Shown: positions 15,982 through 24,466 of the stretch, piece by piece
Position numbering within the stretch: the stretch's first letter is position 1
Layout of the letters: each line of letters starts with the position of its first letter
From: CAG-791 sp002394525
GTDB taxonomy: Bacteria; Bacillota; Clostridia; Lachnospirales; Lachnospiraceae
NCBI GenBank assembly: GCA_946536955.1
Contig: CAMNFJ010000006.1
Coordinates: 1-35,674, forward strand
Direction: 5' to 3'
Length of the DNA stretch: 35,674 nucleotides
The notes under the pieces: model-generated
What the model saw: the letters and a program-made list of their open reading frames with translations, nothing else
Databases searched by the model: none
Told to the model about the DNA's origin: nothing
Made by a program: the position numbers and the translations under genes

Positions 15982-16731
15982 ATGATCATTAAACGATATG
16001 AAGGTAAAATCGCTCTGGTCACCGGTGCATCCGAAGGCATTGGAGAATGCATGGTGCGCCGTCTGGTGGAGGAGGGTGCCCGGGTTGCCGCCCTGGCCAG
16101 AAGCATTGACAAAATGAAGGAAAAATATGCGGACCTGGAAGCTGTTTATCCGATTCGCTGCGATGTCTCCAGCCGACAGTCTGTCGAGGATGCTGTCGCA
16201 GAGGTCCTGGAAAAATTCGGCCGTATCGACGTGGCCTTCAGCAATGCAGGTATGATCGGCAGGACCAGTCTTCTCGACACCAGTGAGGAGGACTGGAAGC
16301 ATGTCATTGACGTCAACCTGAACGGAACCTTTTACGTCAATCAGGCGGTTCTGCGCCAGATGGTGGATAAGGGCATCCATGGAGCCGTGGTCAATACCAG
16401 CTCTATCGCTGCCCAGGTCGTCTCTGCCAACACCGGCGCCTATGCCGCCAGCAAGGGCGGCGTGTCCCAGCTGACTAAGTTTGCCGCCTATGAGATGGCG
16501 CCCTACGGGATCCGCGTCAACGCGATCGCACCCGGCGCCAGCGTGACCAAGATCACAGAAGGGACCCGGTTTGACACGGCCCGCAATGAAAAGTTCCTCA
16601 GCAATATTCCCATGGGACGCTACGGCGAACCTGAGGAGGCTGCGGCACTCGCCCTCTACCTGGGCAGTGACGACGCAGGCTACATTACAGGCCAGACCAT
16701 TATGGAAGACGGGGGCTTCTCCCTCTTCTGA
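15982..16731 (+). CDS. Short-chain dehydrogenase/reductase D, NADP-type
   Basis: A 249-residue classical SDR. TGASEGIG at 14-21 binds the cofactor, and Arg40 (ALARS) in place of the acidic residue indicates NADP(H). The tetrad is Asn112, Ser141, Tyr154 and Lys158 (YAASK). It is a clear paralogue of SDR C (TKITEGTRFDTARNEKFL, IPMGRYGEPEE) but with the opposite cofactor signature. GGGAGAAAG precedes the ATG. It is the last gene of the GntP operon, with a double hairpin region at 16789-16845 behind it. An NAD-type and an NADP-type paralogue side by side fits oxidation and re-reduction of one hydroxyl, that is epimerisation, but this is inference. Confidence 0.9.
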   Translation: MIIKRYEGKIALVTGASEGIGECMVRRLVEEGARVAALARSIDKMKEKYADLEAVYPIRCDVSSRQSVEDAVAEVLEKFGRIDVAFSNAGMIGRTSLLDTSEEDWKHVIDVNLNGTFYVNQAVLRQMVDKGIHGAVVNTSSIAAQVVSANTGAYAASKGGVSQLTKFAAYEMAPYGIRVNAIAPGASVTKITEGTRFDTARNEKFLSNIPMGRYGEPEEAAALALYLGSDDAGYITGQTIMEDGGFSLF

Positions 16732-16788
16732 TCAGAAACCGAAACATCTGAATCTCCAAATGTGTGTATATAAAGAAAACTCCGCAGT

Positions 16789-16847
16789 AAGCCGGGGCCT
16801 CTGCCGATCGGGCAGGCGGCCCCGGCTTGCCGCCTGCGGGTGTTTTA
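16789..16847 (+). terminator. Terminator region with two overlapping hairpins after the GntP-SDR operon
   Basis: Hairpin 1 pairs AAGCCGGGGCC (16789-16799) with GGCCCCGGCTT (16818-16828) and encloses a CTGCC/GGCAG stem. Hairpin 2 pairs GCAGGCGGC (16812-16820) with GCCGCCTGC (16829-16837) and is followed by GGGTGTTTTATT. They share bases and cannot form together. Hairpin 2 has the terminator-like tail. Confidence 0.7.
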
Positions 16848-16915
16848 TTGACCGGTATAAGACCGGTGACCTCTGTCACGAGAGTCCAGTGCCGCTTGTC
16901 AGGAAAGAGATCATA

Positions 16916-16943
16916 AGGGCCAGCCTTCGAAAAGGCTGGCCCT
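16916..16943. terminator. Hairpin downstream of the acyl-CoA ligase gene
   Basis: A perfect 12-base-pair stem, AGGGCCAGCCTT with AAGGCTGGCCCT, and a four-base loop. It lies about 43 bases after the minus-strand ligase stop codon. The T-tract is poor on both strands, so it may be a transcript-end stabiliser rather than a strong terminator. Confidence 0.5.
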
Positions 16944-16985
16944 AATAGTGCGCTTATCTGATTGAATGATGTCTTTGATTTGAGA

Positions 16986-18710
16986 CTACAGCTGCTTAGC
17001 CCTCAGCAGTTCAATGGCTTTTTCCCGCAGCAGCTTTTTGGTGATCTTGCCGTTGGAGGTTCTCGGCCATTCCTTATCCGTGACAAAAAAGTAATATTTG
17101 GGTACTTGGAAGGAGGCCAGATTCTCATTGCAGAATTCCATGATCCGGTTTTTTACGGAGGCACAGGAGGATGCCGGCTCAATGAAGGCGACTCCTACCC
17201 ATCCCAGCTTCTCATCCGGGACGCCGACTGTCTGGACCTGGATGACATCCCTGGACTCGGAGATTACCTGATCCAGGTACTGGGGAGAGACATTTTCTCC
17301 GTTGATCTTGTAGCTTTCCCCATCTCTTCCGAGAAAGATGAGATATCCGTCCTCGTCAAAGTATCCAAGGTCTCCGCTTCGCAGCCATCCATTCGCCAGG
17401 AAGACATCTGCGTTTACATCATCTCGGTGATAGTAGCCATGTGTTACGATCGCGCCACGGCAGAGCAGCTCTCCGGCGGTTCCTTTCGGGCAGGGTTCCA
17501 GGGTCCGGGGATCGACCACCCGGTATTCGATCAGCGGGGGAGCAGAAGTGAAATGGTCCTGCAGGACCTTCCCAAGTGTGTGGCGGAGCTTGTCCAGGGA
17601 TGCTTCCGGCGGAGTCTGCACAGAGGCGCCGCTTACTTCACTCATCCCGTAACCGGTGACGATCTCCACCGGCCCCAGTTTTTTTTGCATTTCCTCCCAG
17701 ACCCATTCGGGGCAGACCGATGCCGAGCAGTAGACAGCCTGCAGGGACGACAGATCGCAGGTATCGAAAGCGGGCTCCTCCATGATTTTTTGCATGGCGG
17801 AAGGGACGCAGAGAATATCATTGACCCGGTCTTTCTCCATGATCCGGAGAGTCTTTTCCGGATCGAACCGGCCCTGCATACAGAGCAGGGTTCCTCCCAC
17901 AAAGATGACGGACAAAAGCCCCTCAATGTAGCCATAGACATGGAAGAGGGGCACTGTGATCAGGACTCTGCGTCCATCCTGGAAACCGCGGTTGAGACAG
18001 TTGGCGAAGGCACTGCGCAGGATCATATCGTGGCTGAGCATCACACCCTTGGGATTTCCGCTGCTACCGGATGTGTAGATGATATCGCATAGAAGATGGG
18101 AATCAGTGACTGCCGGGTCTGTCCGAAAGGATTCGCCGGCATCGGCGGAAGAATCCCCCCCGGCGGATTCTGCAGACAGGCTCAGAAAGGTCTCCCAGCT
18201 CACTACACTGGGGTTCTGCTTTTTCGGATCTTCCAGAAGGATGATCCTGCGCAGGGAGGGGCAAAGAGATACAGCCTGCAGGTCCTCCGCTTTGTCGGAT
18301 ACGAGCACAGAGGAGCCGGTTTCCCGCAGGATATAGCCCTTCTGCTGCAGGGGGAGCTTTCGGTTGAGCGGGACTTTGACGGCTCCGATCTTCGCAAGTG
18401 CGAAGGTCAGGACCAGATACTCGACCCTGTTGCGCAGATTGACGGCCACCCGGTCTCCTGTGGAAACACCAAGCTGCCGGAAGGCTCCTGCGGCGCGGTC
18501 GGACAGGACCAGCATTTCCTTATAGCTGCAGGTCAGCTGCCCGTCCTGATAGACGATCCGGCCGGGGCAGCGGGCTGCTGTTATTTCCAGGTGGCCGTAC
18601 AGAGTCATTTCCTTCCAGACAGGATATTGCGCACGCAGATGTGCCCTCCTTTGATCCAGTGAAGCAAATAACGGTTTTATTTCTGATGCGCTGCGGCACT
18701 GGCTTTTCAT
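16986..18710 (-). CDS. AMP-forming acyl-CoA synthetase (ANL family)
   Basis: A 574-residue adenylate-forming ligase that activates a carboxylic acid with ATP and CoA to the acyl-CoA. Core motifs are present in order: YTSGSSGNPKGV (P-loop), PLFHVYGYIEG, GYGMSE (A5), RSGDLGYFDEDGYL (A7), GRDGESYKINGENVSP (A8) and the A10 loop PRTSNGKITKK with the catalytic Lys. The closest recognisable relatives are medium/long-chain fatty-acid or carnitine-type CoA ligases, and the substrate cannot be fixed by eye. A Ser/Asp/Gly-rich insert at about 178-195 precedes the P-loop. AGGAGG sits 7 bases before the ATG. It is transcribed divergently from a LysR regulator, the usual arrangement of a LysR-controlled gene. 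It could feed acyl-CoA to the dehydrogenase and hydratase encoded at 25485-27279. Confidence 0.9.
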   Translation of the reverse strand: MKSQCRSASEIKPLFASLDQRRAHLRAQYPVWKEMTLYGHLEITAARCPGRIVYQDGQLTCSYKEMLVLSDRAAGAFRQLGVSTGDRVAVNLRNRVEYLVLTFALAKIGAVKVPLNRKLPLQQKGYILRETGSSVLVSDKAEDLQAVSLCPSLRRIILLEDPKKQNPSVVSWETFLSLSAESAGGDSSADAGESFRTDPAVTDSHLLCDIIYTSGSSGNPKGVMLSHDMILRSAFANCLNRGFQDGRRVLITVPLFHVYGYIEGLLSVIFVGGTLLCMQGRFDPEKTLRIMEKDRVNDILCVPSAMQKIMEEPAFDTCDLSSLQAVYCSASVCPEWVWEEMQKKLGPVEIVTGYGMSEVSGASVQTPPEASLDKLRHTLGKVLQDHFTSAPPLIEYRVVDPRTLEPCPKGTAGELLCRGAIVTHGYYHRDDVNADVFLANGWLRSGDLGYFDEDGYLIFLGRDGESYKINGENVSPQYLDQVISESRDVIQVQTVGVPDEKLGWVGVAFIEPASSCASVKNRIMEFCNENLASFQVPKYYFFVTDKEWPRTSNGKITKKLLREKAIELLRAKQL

Positions 18711-19087
18711 GCCGGGCCTCCTTTCTATGAACGGAACCGAAAAGATACTGGCCTTTCACATATACATCATAGCTGTCTGGACAGAGGATGTCTTTATGCC
18801 TTTTAGACAGTTACGAGACAGGCATTTGTCAAAAAATGAAAAAGGGCTTCTTTTGTATTTCTCTGGGCTCTGGCCTTCACACACGATGGAGCAGCGCAGG
18901 CTGATGACCTGATTTTGTTCCGGATAGACAAAAGGAGCCGGTTGTTTTCAACAACATTCTTGTGATATATTTTTCCTGACTTCCACAGATGTATGATAAA
19001 ATCCGGGCTTTCAGTATGCTTTAAGAACAGACTTCTGCATTTCGCCCGGTGACCCGATCATACTTTAAGATATGAGGAATACCGGTT
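18711..19087. promoter_or_regulatory. Divergent control region between the acyl-CoA ligase and LysR genes
   Basis: No gene is supported. For the ligase, minus-strand TTGACA (18832-18827) lies 17 bases from TGTCTA (18809-18804), a perfect -35 with a poor -10, which could fit activator dependence. A dyad GTTGTT-TTC-AACAAC at 18941-18955 matches the T-N11-A form of LysR binding sites. A second palindrome, CTGTC-TG-GACAG (18773-18784), and further GACAG copies at 18806 and 18817 lie on the ligase side. Confidence 0.5.
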
Positions 19088-19948
19088 ATGAATGAACAAT
19101 GGCTGCGCTCTTTTGTCCTGTCAGCGGAGTGCGGGAGTTTTTCCAAAGCTGCCAGGGCCTCCTTTATTTCTACAACGGCACTGGTTCAGCAGATCAATCT
19201 CTTTGAAAAGGAACTTGGTTTTGCGCTCTTTCTGCGGAGCAAAAAGGGGCTGAAGCTGACACCGGCGGGTGAATCATTTTACACCACTGCCAGACAGGTG
19301 CTGGAGCTGTATAACAGCGGCAGACAGAAGGCGTCTGTGATCGCGAAAAAGACCAGCGGAACGATTCGTCTCGCATTCGAGCCCTATCAGTTTCCTGAAA
19401 ACTGGATCACCCTGATCGGAGGCTTTCACGCCTATGATCCGGAAATCACAGTCCGCATGGAGAATATACCGATCACAGAACAGCTCAATGCGGTTCACGA
19501 GGGCGCGGCGGACTGTTGTATTCTGGGCAAACCGTCCAGAGAGTATCTGGGAGATCTGGGATTTCTCGAACTGCTGGAAGACACATACGCTTTCTGCATG
19601 AATCCCGGTCATCCCCTGGCTAAGAAAACGCTCCTGACTCTGGATGATCTGCGGGGCCGGGTCGTGATCTGCGGAAACTATCATACCCTGGAACAAAGTT
19701 TTCAGGAGAGACTCAGGGGCGTAGCGACTGTACGCGAAGTGTCCGGCGATTATAATCTGGGCGCCCGCATTGAATTTGAGTCCGAAGAGGAGATGTATAT
19801 CATCCACGGCAGCTGGCGGGACACCCATTCTCTGCTCCAGCGGGTCGTGGATTCAGATATTCCCGCGGGAAAAGTCGGCATCATTTACAACAGGCGCAAG
19901 GAGGAGCAGATCCGCCGTCTGCATCAGTATTTTCTGGATAATAAGTAG
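19088..19948 (+). CDS. LysR-family transcriptional regulator
   Basis: A 286-residue LysR-type regulator with the winged helix-turn-helix at about 1-60 (SFSKAARASFISTTALVQQINLFEKELGFALFLR) followed by LTPAGE and a linker helix, and a periplasmic-binding-protein-like effector domain from about residue 90. GAGGA lies about 10 bases before the ATG. It stands between the divergent acyl-CoA ligase gene and the alcohol/aldehyde dehydrogenase genes and may control both. A terminator at 20068-20115 separates it from the latter. The effector is unknown. Confidence 0.9.
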   Translation: MNEQWLRSFVLSAECGSFSKAARASFISTTALVQQINLFEKELGFALFLRSKKGLKLTPAGESFYTTARQVLELYNSGRQKASVIAKKTSGTIRLAFEPYQFPENWITLIGGFHAYDPEITVRMENIPITEQLNAVHEGAADCCILGKPSREYLGDLGFLELLEDTYAFCMNPGHPLAKKTLLTLDDLRGRVVICGNYHTLEQSFQERLRGVATVREVSGDYNLGARIEFESEEEMYIIHGSWRDTHSLLQRVVDSDIPAGKVGIIYNRRKEEQIRRLHQYFLDNK

Positions 19949-20304
19949 GAATCTGGATGGAGATAACTGGATAGGTTAATATGTAGGAATTTGACAGAAT
20001 TTGGTCGTCTGTGATGATACAGACTTCTGGTCGAATGTGTCGCACAAATATGGAACTGCACAGTGAAAGAACGGTGAGAGCCGGGGCAGCCGCCCCGACT
20101 CTGCCGTTCTTTTTTGTATCTCGTTTTTTGTACCTGTTTCAAGTTCTGACTTAATACGTGTGAGATGTTTTGAAATGGCGGACTTTTTCATGCGATGGGA
20201 TAATCTTATCAGATAAAAACATGGCAGAAAAAGAAACAACGCAGCTCTTTTTCAACACAATGAAGGAACCGTAAGCTCAGATGGATTCACAAGGAGGAAA
20301 GCAA
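19949..20304. other. Intergenic region with a terminator and possible regulatory dyads
   Basis: No gene is supported. It contains a hairpin GTCTGT/ACAGAC (20007-20024) framed by two TGGTCG copies, a strong terminator (20068-20115), and a dyad GATAA-TC-TTATC (20199-20210) about 95 bases before the alcohol dehydrogenase start. The promoter of that gene must lie in 20116-20290, but no convincing pair of boxes was found. Confidence 0.4.
20068..20115 (+). terminator. Intrinsic terminator of the LysR gene
   Basis: AGAACGG (20068-20074) pairs with CCGTTCT (20104-20110), with an inner CGGGGC/GCCCCG stem, followed by TTTTT. Confidence 0.85.
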
Positions 20305-21462
20305 ATGAAGGTATCATATTGGAATCGATTCTGCCCCACATTGTTCGGCACCGGTGCGGTGGATCTCGTCGGTGAAAAGACAAAGGAATTGGGAATCCGG
20401 AAGGTGATGGTCGTTACAGAAGCGGACCTGATCAGATTCAATGTTGCGACCAGGGTGATCGACAATCTCAAGGCAGCCGGCTATGACCCTGTCATTTTTG
20501 ATAAATGCAGACCGGATGCGCCGTCGGATACCTGCGATGAAGGTGCGCGTCTTGCGAAAGAGGCCGGGGTGGACGGCATCGTCGCAGTGGGCGGCGGCTC
20601 CAGCCTGGACACGGCCAAGGCCATCGGCATCATCATCAGTATGGGCGGGACATCTATCACCGAGTTCTATACCGCTTCCTGCAAGGACAGGAAGCTCAAG
20701 CTGATCTGTATCTCTACTACGGCAGGAACAGGCTCCGAGAATTCCCAGTACGCTGTCATCGGAGATTCAAAGACCGGCGTAAAGCAGGTTCCGGAGTATT
20801 CCCCTGATCTTGCTATGGTCGATCCCACCATGACCTATTCACTGCCGAAGAGCCAGACGGCCTCCACCGGAATGGACGCGCTTGCCCACTGCGCGGAAGC
20901 CATTACATCCAAAAACTGGAACCCCTATGTCTACGCGATTGGCGGGATCGGAATCAGCACGGTCATGAAGTATCTCCCGATTGCCGTCAGGGAACCCAAA
21001 AACGAACTTGCCCGTGAGAAAATGGCCTTTGCGGCAAATCTCGGAGGACTTGTCATCCTGGAGTCCGGCTGTCAGATGGGACATGCTTTCTCCCAGTCGT
21101 TCGGCGGAAAATATCATGTTCCGCACGGCCTGGGCTGTGCCTGGGGATTTCCCGGATCCATGGTCTACGCGGCAAAATACGGAGATCCTGAATCTGCCAG
21201 GATCGTGGCGGATGCCATGGAGGTCCCCTATGACGAGAATACTGCACCGGAGGAACTTGCAAAACGTCTGGGCGACCGCTCCATCGAACTGATGAAGGAG
21301 ATCGGGATCCCGTCCATGAAGGAAAGTGGCTACACCCTGGAGGATGCTCTCAGCATTGCGGAGGTAATGTCAAAGGATGCCGCGATCGCGAACGCTCCCG
21401 GCGAACATAATATGGAGCAGATCAGGGAATACATTGAATATACCTACAACGCATATCAGTAA
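20305..21462 (+). CDS. Iron-containing (type III) alcohol dehydrogenase
   Basis: A 385-residue NAD(P)-dependent dehydrogenase of the group III family, which includes 1,3-propanediol, 4-hydroxybutyrate and GbsB-type choline dehydrogenases. The nucleotide loop GGGSSLD is at 96-102, and the four metal ligands are complete with family spacing: Asp191, His195, His260 and His274. The start at 20305 is preferred because AAGGAGG is 8 bases upstream; the in-frame ATG at 20281 would place that site inside the gene. It lies 58 bases before an aldehyde dehydrogenase gene, so the pair probably oxidises an alcohol through an aldehyde to an acid, or runs in reverse. The GbsB/GbsA arrangement is similar, but that substrate is not indicated otherwise. 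Confidence 0.92.
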   Translation: MKVSYWNRFCPTLFGTGAVDLVGEKTKELGIRKVMVVTEADLIRFNVATRVIDNLKAAGYDPVIFDKCRPDAPSDTCDEGARLAKEAGVDGIVAVGGGSSLDTAKAIGIIISMGGTSITEFYTASCKDRKLKLICISTTAGTGSENSQYAVIGDSKTGVKQVPEYSPDLAMVDPTMTYSLPKSQTASTGMDALAHCAEAITSKNWNPYVYAIGGIGISTVMKYLPIAVREPKNELAREKMAFAANLGGLVILESGCQMGHAFSQSFGGKYHVPHGLGCAWGFPGSMVYAAKYGDPESARIVADAMEVPYDENTAPEELAKRLGDRSIELMKEIGIPSMKESGYTLEDALSIAEVMSKDAAIANAPGEHNMEQIREYIEYTYNAYQ

Positions 21463-21520
21463 ATGATCCCGTATACATGTCTGGTATCCACGACTGATCG
21501 ATCAAACAGGAGGTAAAAAA

Positions 21521-22993
21521 ATGACAGCAAAAATGAATTATATAAATGGTGAATGGGTTCCCGCAAAGTCCGGAAAGACCAGGCAGATCATTAATCCCGC
21601 GACTGGTGACCTGCTCGCGGAAGTGGCTGACAGCGCAGTAGAGGATGTCCGCGAGGCGATCGCTGCGGCAAAAGAGTCCTTCTATGGTCCCGGGGAGTGG
21701 CGAAGAATGTCCGCATCCGCCCGCAGCAAAAAACTTTATGAAGTGGCGGATGAGATCGAGAAGATCACCGATGAGCTCTGCCGCCTGGAGTCCATGAACA
21801 CAGGAATGACCTACAACAATGCGGTCGGCAATATCGGCATGGTGGTCGGTGTCTTCCGCTATTACGCCGGCCTGATCAACAAATCCGAAGGCCGCATTAA
21901 TCCCCTTGACGCGCATCCCGGCATTCAGTCCGTGACAGTGAAGGAGCCCATCGGCGTCGTGGGTATGATCGCCCCCTGGAACGTGCCCTGCCTGATGTTT
22001 TCCTGGAAGGCCGCTCCCGCCCTGGCGGCAGGCAACAGTATCATCTTTAAGCCTGCTTCCCTGACACCGCTCACAGCCATCCGCGTCTTTGAAGTTCTGG
22101 ACAAAGTCGGTTTCCCCAAGGGTGTCGTTAATCTGATCACAGGTCCCGGTGGCAGCATCGGCAACGAGCTTGCATCCAGCATGGATGTCGATATGGTCAC
22201 CATGACCGGCTCTACGCCGGTCGGCCAGGATATCATCCGGGCATCCGCCTCCAACGTGAAGCGTGTCGGACTGGAGCTGGGCGGCAAGTCCCCCATCATC
22301 GTCTATGATGACGCGAATATTGAAAACGCGGTTGAATGGGTCATGGAGACTGATTACTCGAACCAGGGTGCCAACTGCTGTGCAGGCTCCCGCGTCTTTG
22401 TCGATGAAAAGATCCACGATGAATTTGTGAAGATCCTGGTGGAAAAGACCGAAAAGGCCACAGTCGGCATTGGTCTGGACAATCCCAATATCGGTGCGAT
22501 TGTATCCAAAGACCAGCTCAAGACCGTCATGGACTACATTGAATCCGGCAAGGCCGAAGGCGCCAAGTGCCTGACCGGCGGCTATCAGCTCACAGAGGGA
22601 TTTTACGCGAAAGGGAATTTTGTACGCCCGACCGTTTTTGATGAGTGCACACCGGACATGCAAATCGTCAAAGAGGAGATCTTCGGACCTGTCGTCACCA
22701 TCCAGACATTTAAGACCGAAGAGGAAGCTTTCAAGAAGGCGAATGACACCTGCTACGGACTGGCCGGCGGTGTATTTACGGAAAACTATGCGCGCGCTAT
22801 TCGTGCATCCGAAGAGCTCCGCGCAGGTATTGTGTGGATCAATCATTACAACTGGGCATATGCACAGTGCCCCTGGGGCGGTTATAAAATGTCCGGCCTG
22901 GGACGCGAACTCGGCGAAGAAGGACTCGAGGAGTTCCAGGAAACCAAACAGATCAATGTCATGATGGATTCCACAGCTCCCGGAATGTGGTGA
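21521..22993 (+). CDS. NAD(P)-dependent aldehyde dehydrogenase
   Basis: A 490-residue aldehyde dehydrogenase that converts an aldehyde to a carboxylate. Visible features are APWNVP with oxyanion Asn154, GNSIIFKPAS, the MTGSTPVG cofactor loop, LELGGKSP with general base Glu252, and NQGANCCAGSR with nucleophile Cys286. The C-terminus (WGGYKMSGLGRELGEEGLEEF) is of the betaine-aldehyde/aromatic-aldehyde type. AGGAGG lies 8 bases before the ATG. It forms a probable operon with the iron alcohol dehydrogenase upstream. The acid it makes could be a substrate for the acyl-CoA ligase or CoA-transferase in the island. Its substrate range cannot be read from the sequence. Confidence 0.93.
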   Translation: MTAKMNYINGEWVPAKSGKTRQIINPATGDLLAEVADSAVEDVREAIAAAKESFYGPGEWRRMSASARSKKLYEVADEIEKITDELCRLESMNTGMTYNNAVGNIGMVVGVFRYYAGLINKSEGRINPLDAHPGIQSVTVKEPIGVVGMIAPWNVPCLMFSWKAAPALAAGNSIIFKPASLTPLTAIRVFEVLDKVGFPKGVVNLITGPGGSIGNELASSMDVDMVTMTGSTPVGQDIIRASASNVKRVGLELGGKSPIIVYDDANIENAVEWVMETDYSNQGANCCAGSRVFVDEKIHDEFVKILVEKTEKATVGIGLDNPNIGAIVSKDQLKTVMDYIESGKAEGAKCLTGGYQLTEGFYAKGNFVRPTVFDECTPDMQIVKEEIFGPVVTIQTFKTEEEAFKKANDTCYGLAGGVFTENYARAIRASEELRAGIVWINHYNWAYAQCPWGGYKMSGLGRELGEEGLEEFQETKQINVMMDSTAPGMW

Positions 22994-23029
22994 TCGACAG
23001 ACGGCAGAACCTGTATCTAAAACATTGTA

Positions 23030-23063
23030 GACTGAGGCTTTTTCTCCGGAAAAAGCCTCAGTC
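23030..23063 (+). terminator. Strong intercistronic hairpin between the aldehyde dehydrogenase and MFS genes
   Basis: A perfect 15-base-pair stem, GACTGAGGCTTTTTC with GAAAAAGCCTCAGTC, and a TCCG loop. No T-tract follows, so it may dampen or process the transcript before the MFS gene 47 bases downstream rather than terminate fully. Confidence 0.55.
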
Positions 23064-23110
23064 ACCACCCCTGTATGATGCCGCTTAGGGAAGCGGCAGA
23101 AGGAGGAAAT

Positions 23111-24361
23111 ATGAATGAACAGGTCGTCCTGACCAGTGCACCGTCATTCAGATGGTTTATGCTGCTGCTGAATATCCTGGCATACGGTCAGTTCTTTCTG
23201 ACCGTCCAGATTCCCACTGTTTTCAGCTCTTATATCACTGCGGATCTGGGAGTTTCTCCCATGATGGTCTCCCTTTGCGGAACCATCATCCTGGGTGTTT
23301 TTGCCCTTACCGGAGGACTTGGCGCCAAACTGGTTGCGAAGTTCGGACTGAAAAAAAGTATCTGTATAGCAATCATTGTCAATATAATCGGTGCTCTTCT
23401 GATCCTTGTGATCGGGCATTCTTTCCCCGGTTACGCAATCTGCTGTGCCATCGAAGGTCTGTCCGGCGGACTGGTCTGTGGTCCGATCACCACCATCAAC
23501 ACCTACTGGTTCCCGGTCCGGGAAAGAGGAATAGCCTCTGGAATCCTTCTGGGTATTCTGGGTGTCGCCTTTTCTATCGATACATTCTTTGCGCCTAAAC
23601 TTATGGCTTCCGGTATAGCGTGGCAGACAGGAGCCAGCCTTCTTGCAGCTATTCCCAGTATTGTGATCGTGATCCTGTACTTTCTTCTGGCGAGAGAAGT
23701 ATCTCAGGTCTATCCCGGCCGCCTGACTGTTGCGGAAATGCTGCCCGCTGAGGCTGAAGCATCTCCCAAAGCCGACGTGGAGAGTCTTCCGAAATCCATG
23801 GACGAGTTAAAGAAGCATAGCTATCTCTGGTTTGCGGTGATCTGTGGTTTTATCACCGGTGCAAACGTCTATGGTTTCCCGTCCTTTGTCAATGGCCTGC
23901 TTGTAGAAAAAGGAATTGATATGGCTCTGGCAAATGCTGTGACCAGCATCACTTTCTTTACATCGATCCTGGGATCTCCGCTTGGCGGTCTGATCTCTGA
24001 CAAGGTGTTCAAAGGCAGCCGCTGGCAGATCGTCTGCATCGGAAATGCTGTCATTGCAGCCAGCCTTCTGATCGTCAGCTTTTCCGGCGGAACGATAGTC
24101 GCCGCCTTTATGATCATAGCCTATGCAGCTGTTTCGACGGTCATGGGGCCTTTCTGGGCGATTCCCCCGGAACTCGGGCATCCCAGTATCGCAGCGGAAG
24201 CATCCGGATTCTGCCTGATCTTCGGAAACCTGGGCGGAACGATCATCGGCTTTATCCTGACAGCTGTCGCTTCTGCGACCGGTACCTATTATGTTCCCAT
24301 GTTCATCTGCATGGGTATGGCAGTGATCAGCGCAGTCTGTGTTTCCAGAATCAAGCGATAG
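23111..24361 (+). CDS. Major facilitator superfamily transporter
   Basis: A 416-residue membrane transporter with about twelve hydrophobic segments in two halves and a hydrophilic central loop (about 205-235, rich in Glu, Ser and Lys). The loop motif GLGAKLVAKFGLKKS after the second helix and its counterpart PLGGLISDKVFKGSRW in the second half correspond to the MFS motif A. The start at 23111 is preferred because AGGAGG lies 4 to 5 bases upstream. Placed between the dehydrogenase pair and an SDR gene, it probably imports or exports the substrate or product of the island. The bai operon also carries an MFS transporter (BaiG), but I cannot show closer relatedness. Confidence 0.88.
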   Translation: MNEQVVLTSAPSFRWFMLLLNILAYGQFFLTVQIPTVFSSYITADLGVSPMMVSLCGTIILGVFALTGGLGAKLVAKFGLKKSICIAIIVNIIGALLILVIGHSFPGYAICCAIEGLSGGLVCGPITTINTYWFPVRERGIASGILLGILGVAFSIDTFFAPKLMASGIAWQTGASLLAAIPSIVIVILYFLLAREVSQVYPGRLTVAEMLPAEAEASPKADVESLPKSMDELKKHSYLWFAVICGFITGANVYGFPSFVNGLLVEKGIDMALANAVTSITFFTSILGSPLGGLISDKVFKGSRWQIVCIGNAVIAASLLIVSFSGGTIVAAFMIIAYAAVSTVMGPFWAIPPELGHPSIAAEASGFCLIFGNLGGTIIGFILTAVASATGTYYVPMFICMGMAVISAVCVSRIKR

Positions 24362-24466
24362 ATCCTGTTCGCATGGGTATGCCATGTGCGCCACGAACGG
24401 ACTGCCGCTGGGCGGGGACAAACCGGATACCTGCAGAGAGTATTTGAAATATGAAAGGAGTTTTGA

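Noticed and set aside
18709..18912. Small ORF of 67 residues in the ligase-LysR gap
   Set aside because: It begins in the ligase ribosome binding region, has no binding site of its own, and overlaps the likely promoter.
20305..22993. Choline to glycine-betaine pathway (GbsB/GbsA)
   Set aside because: The gene pairing and families fit, but no choline or betaine transporter or GbsR-type regulator is nearby, so a specific substrate is not supported.
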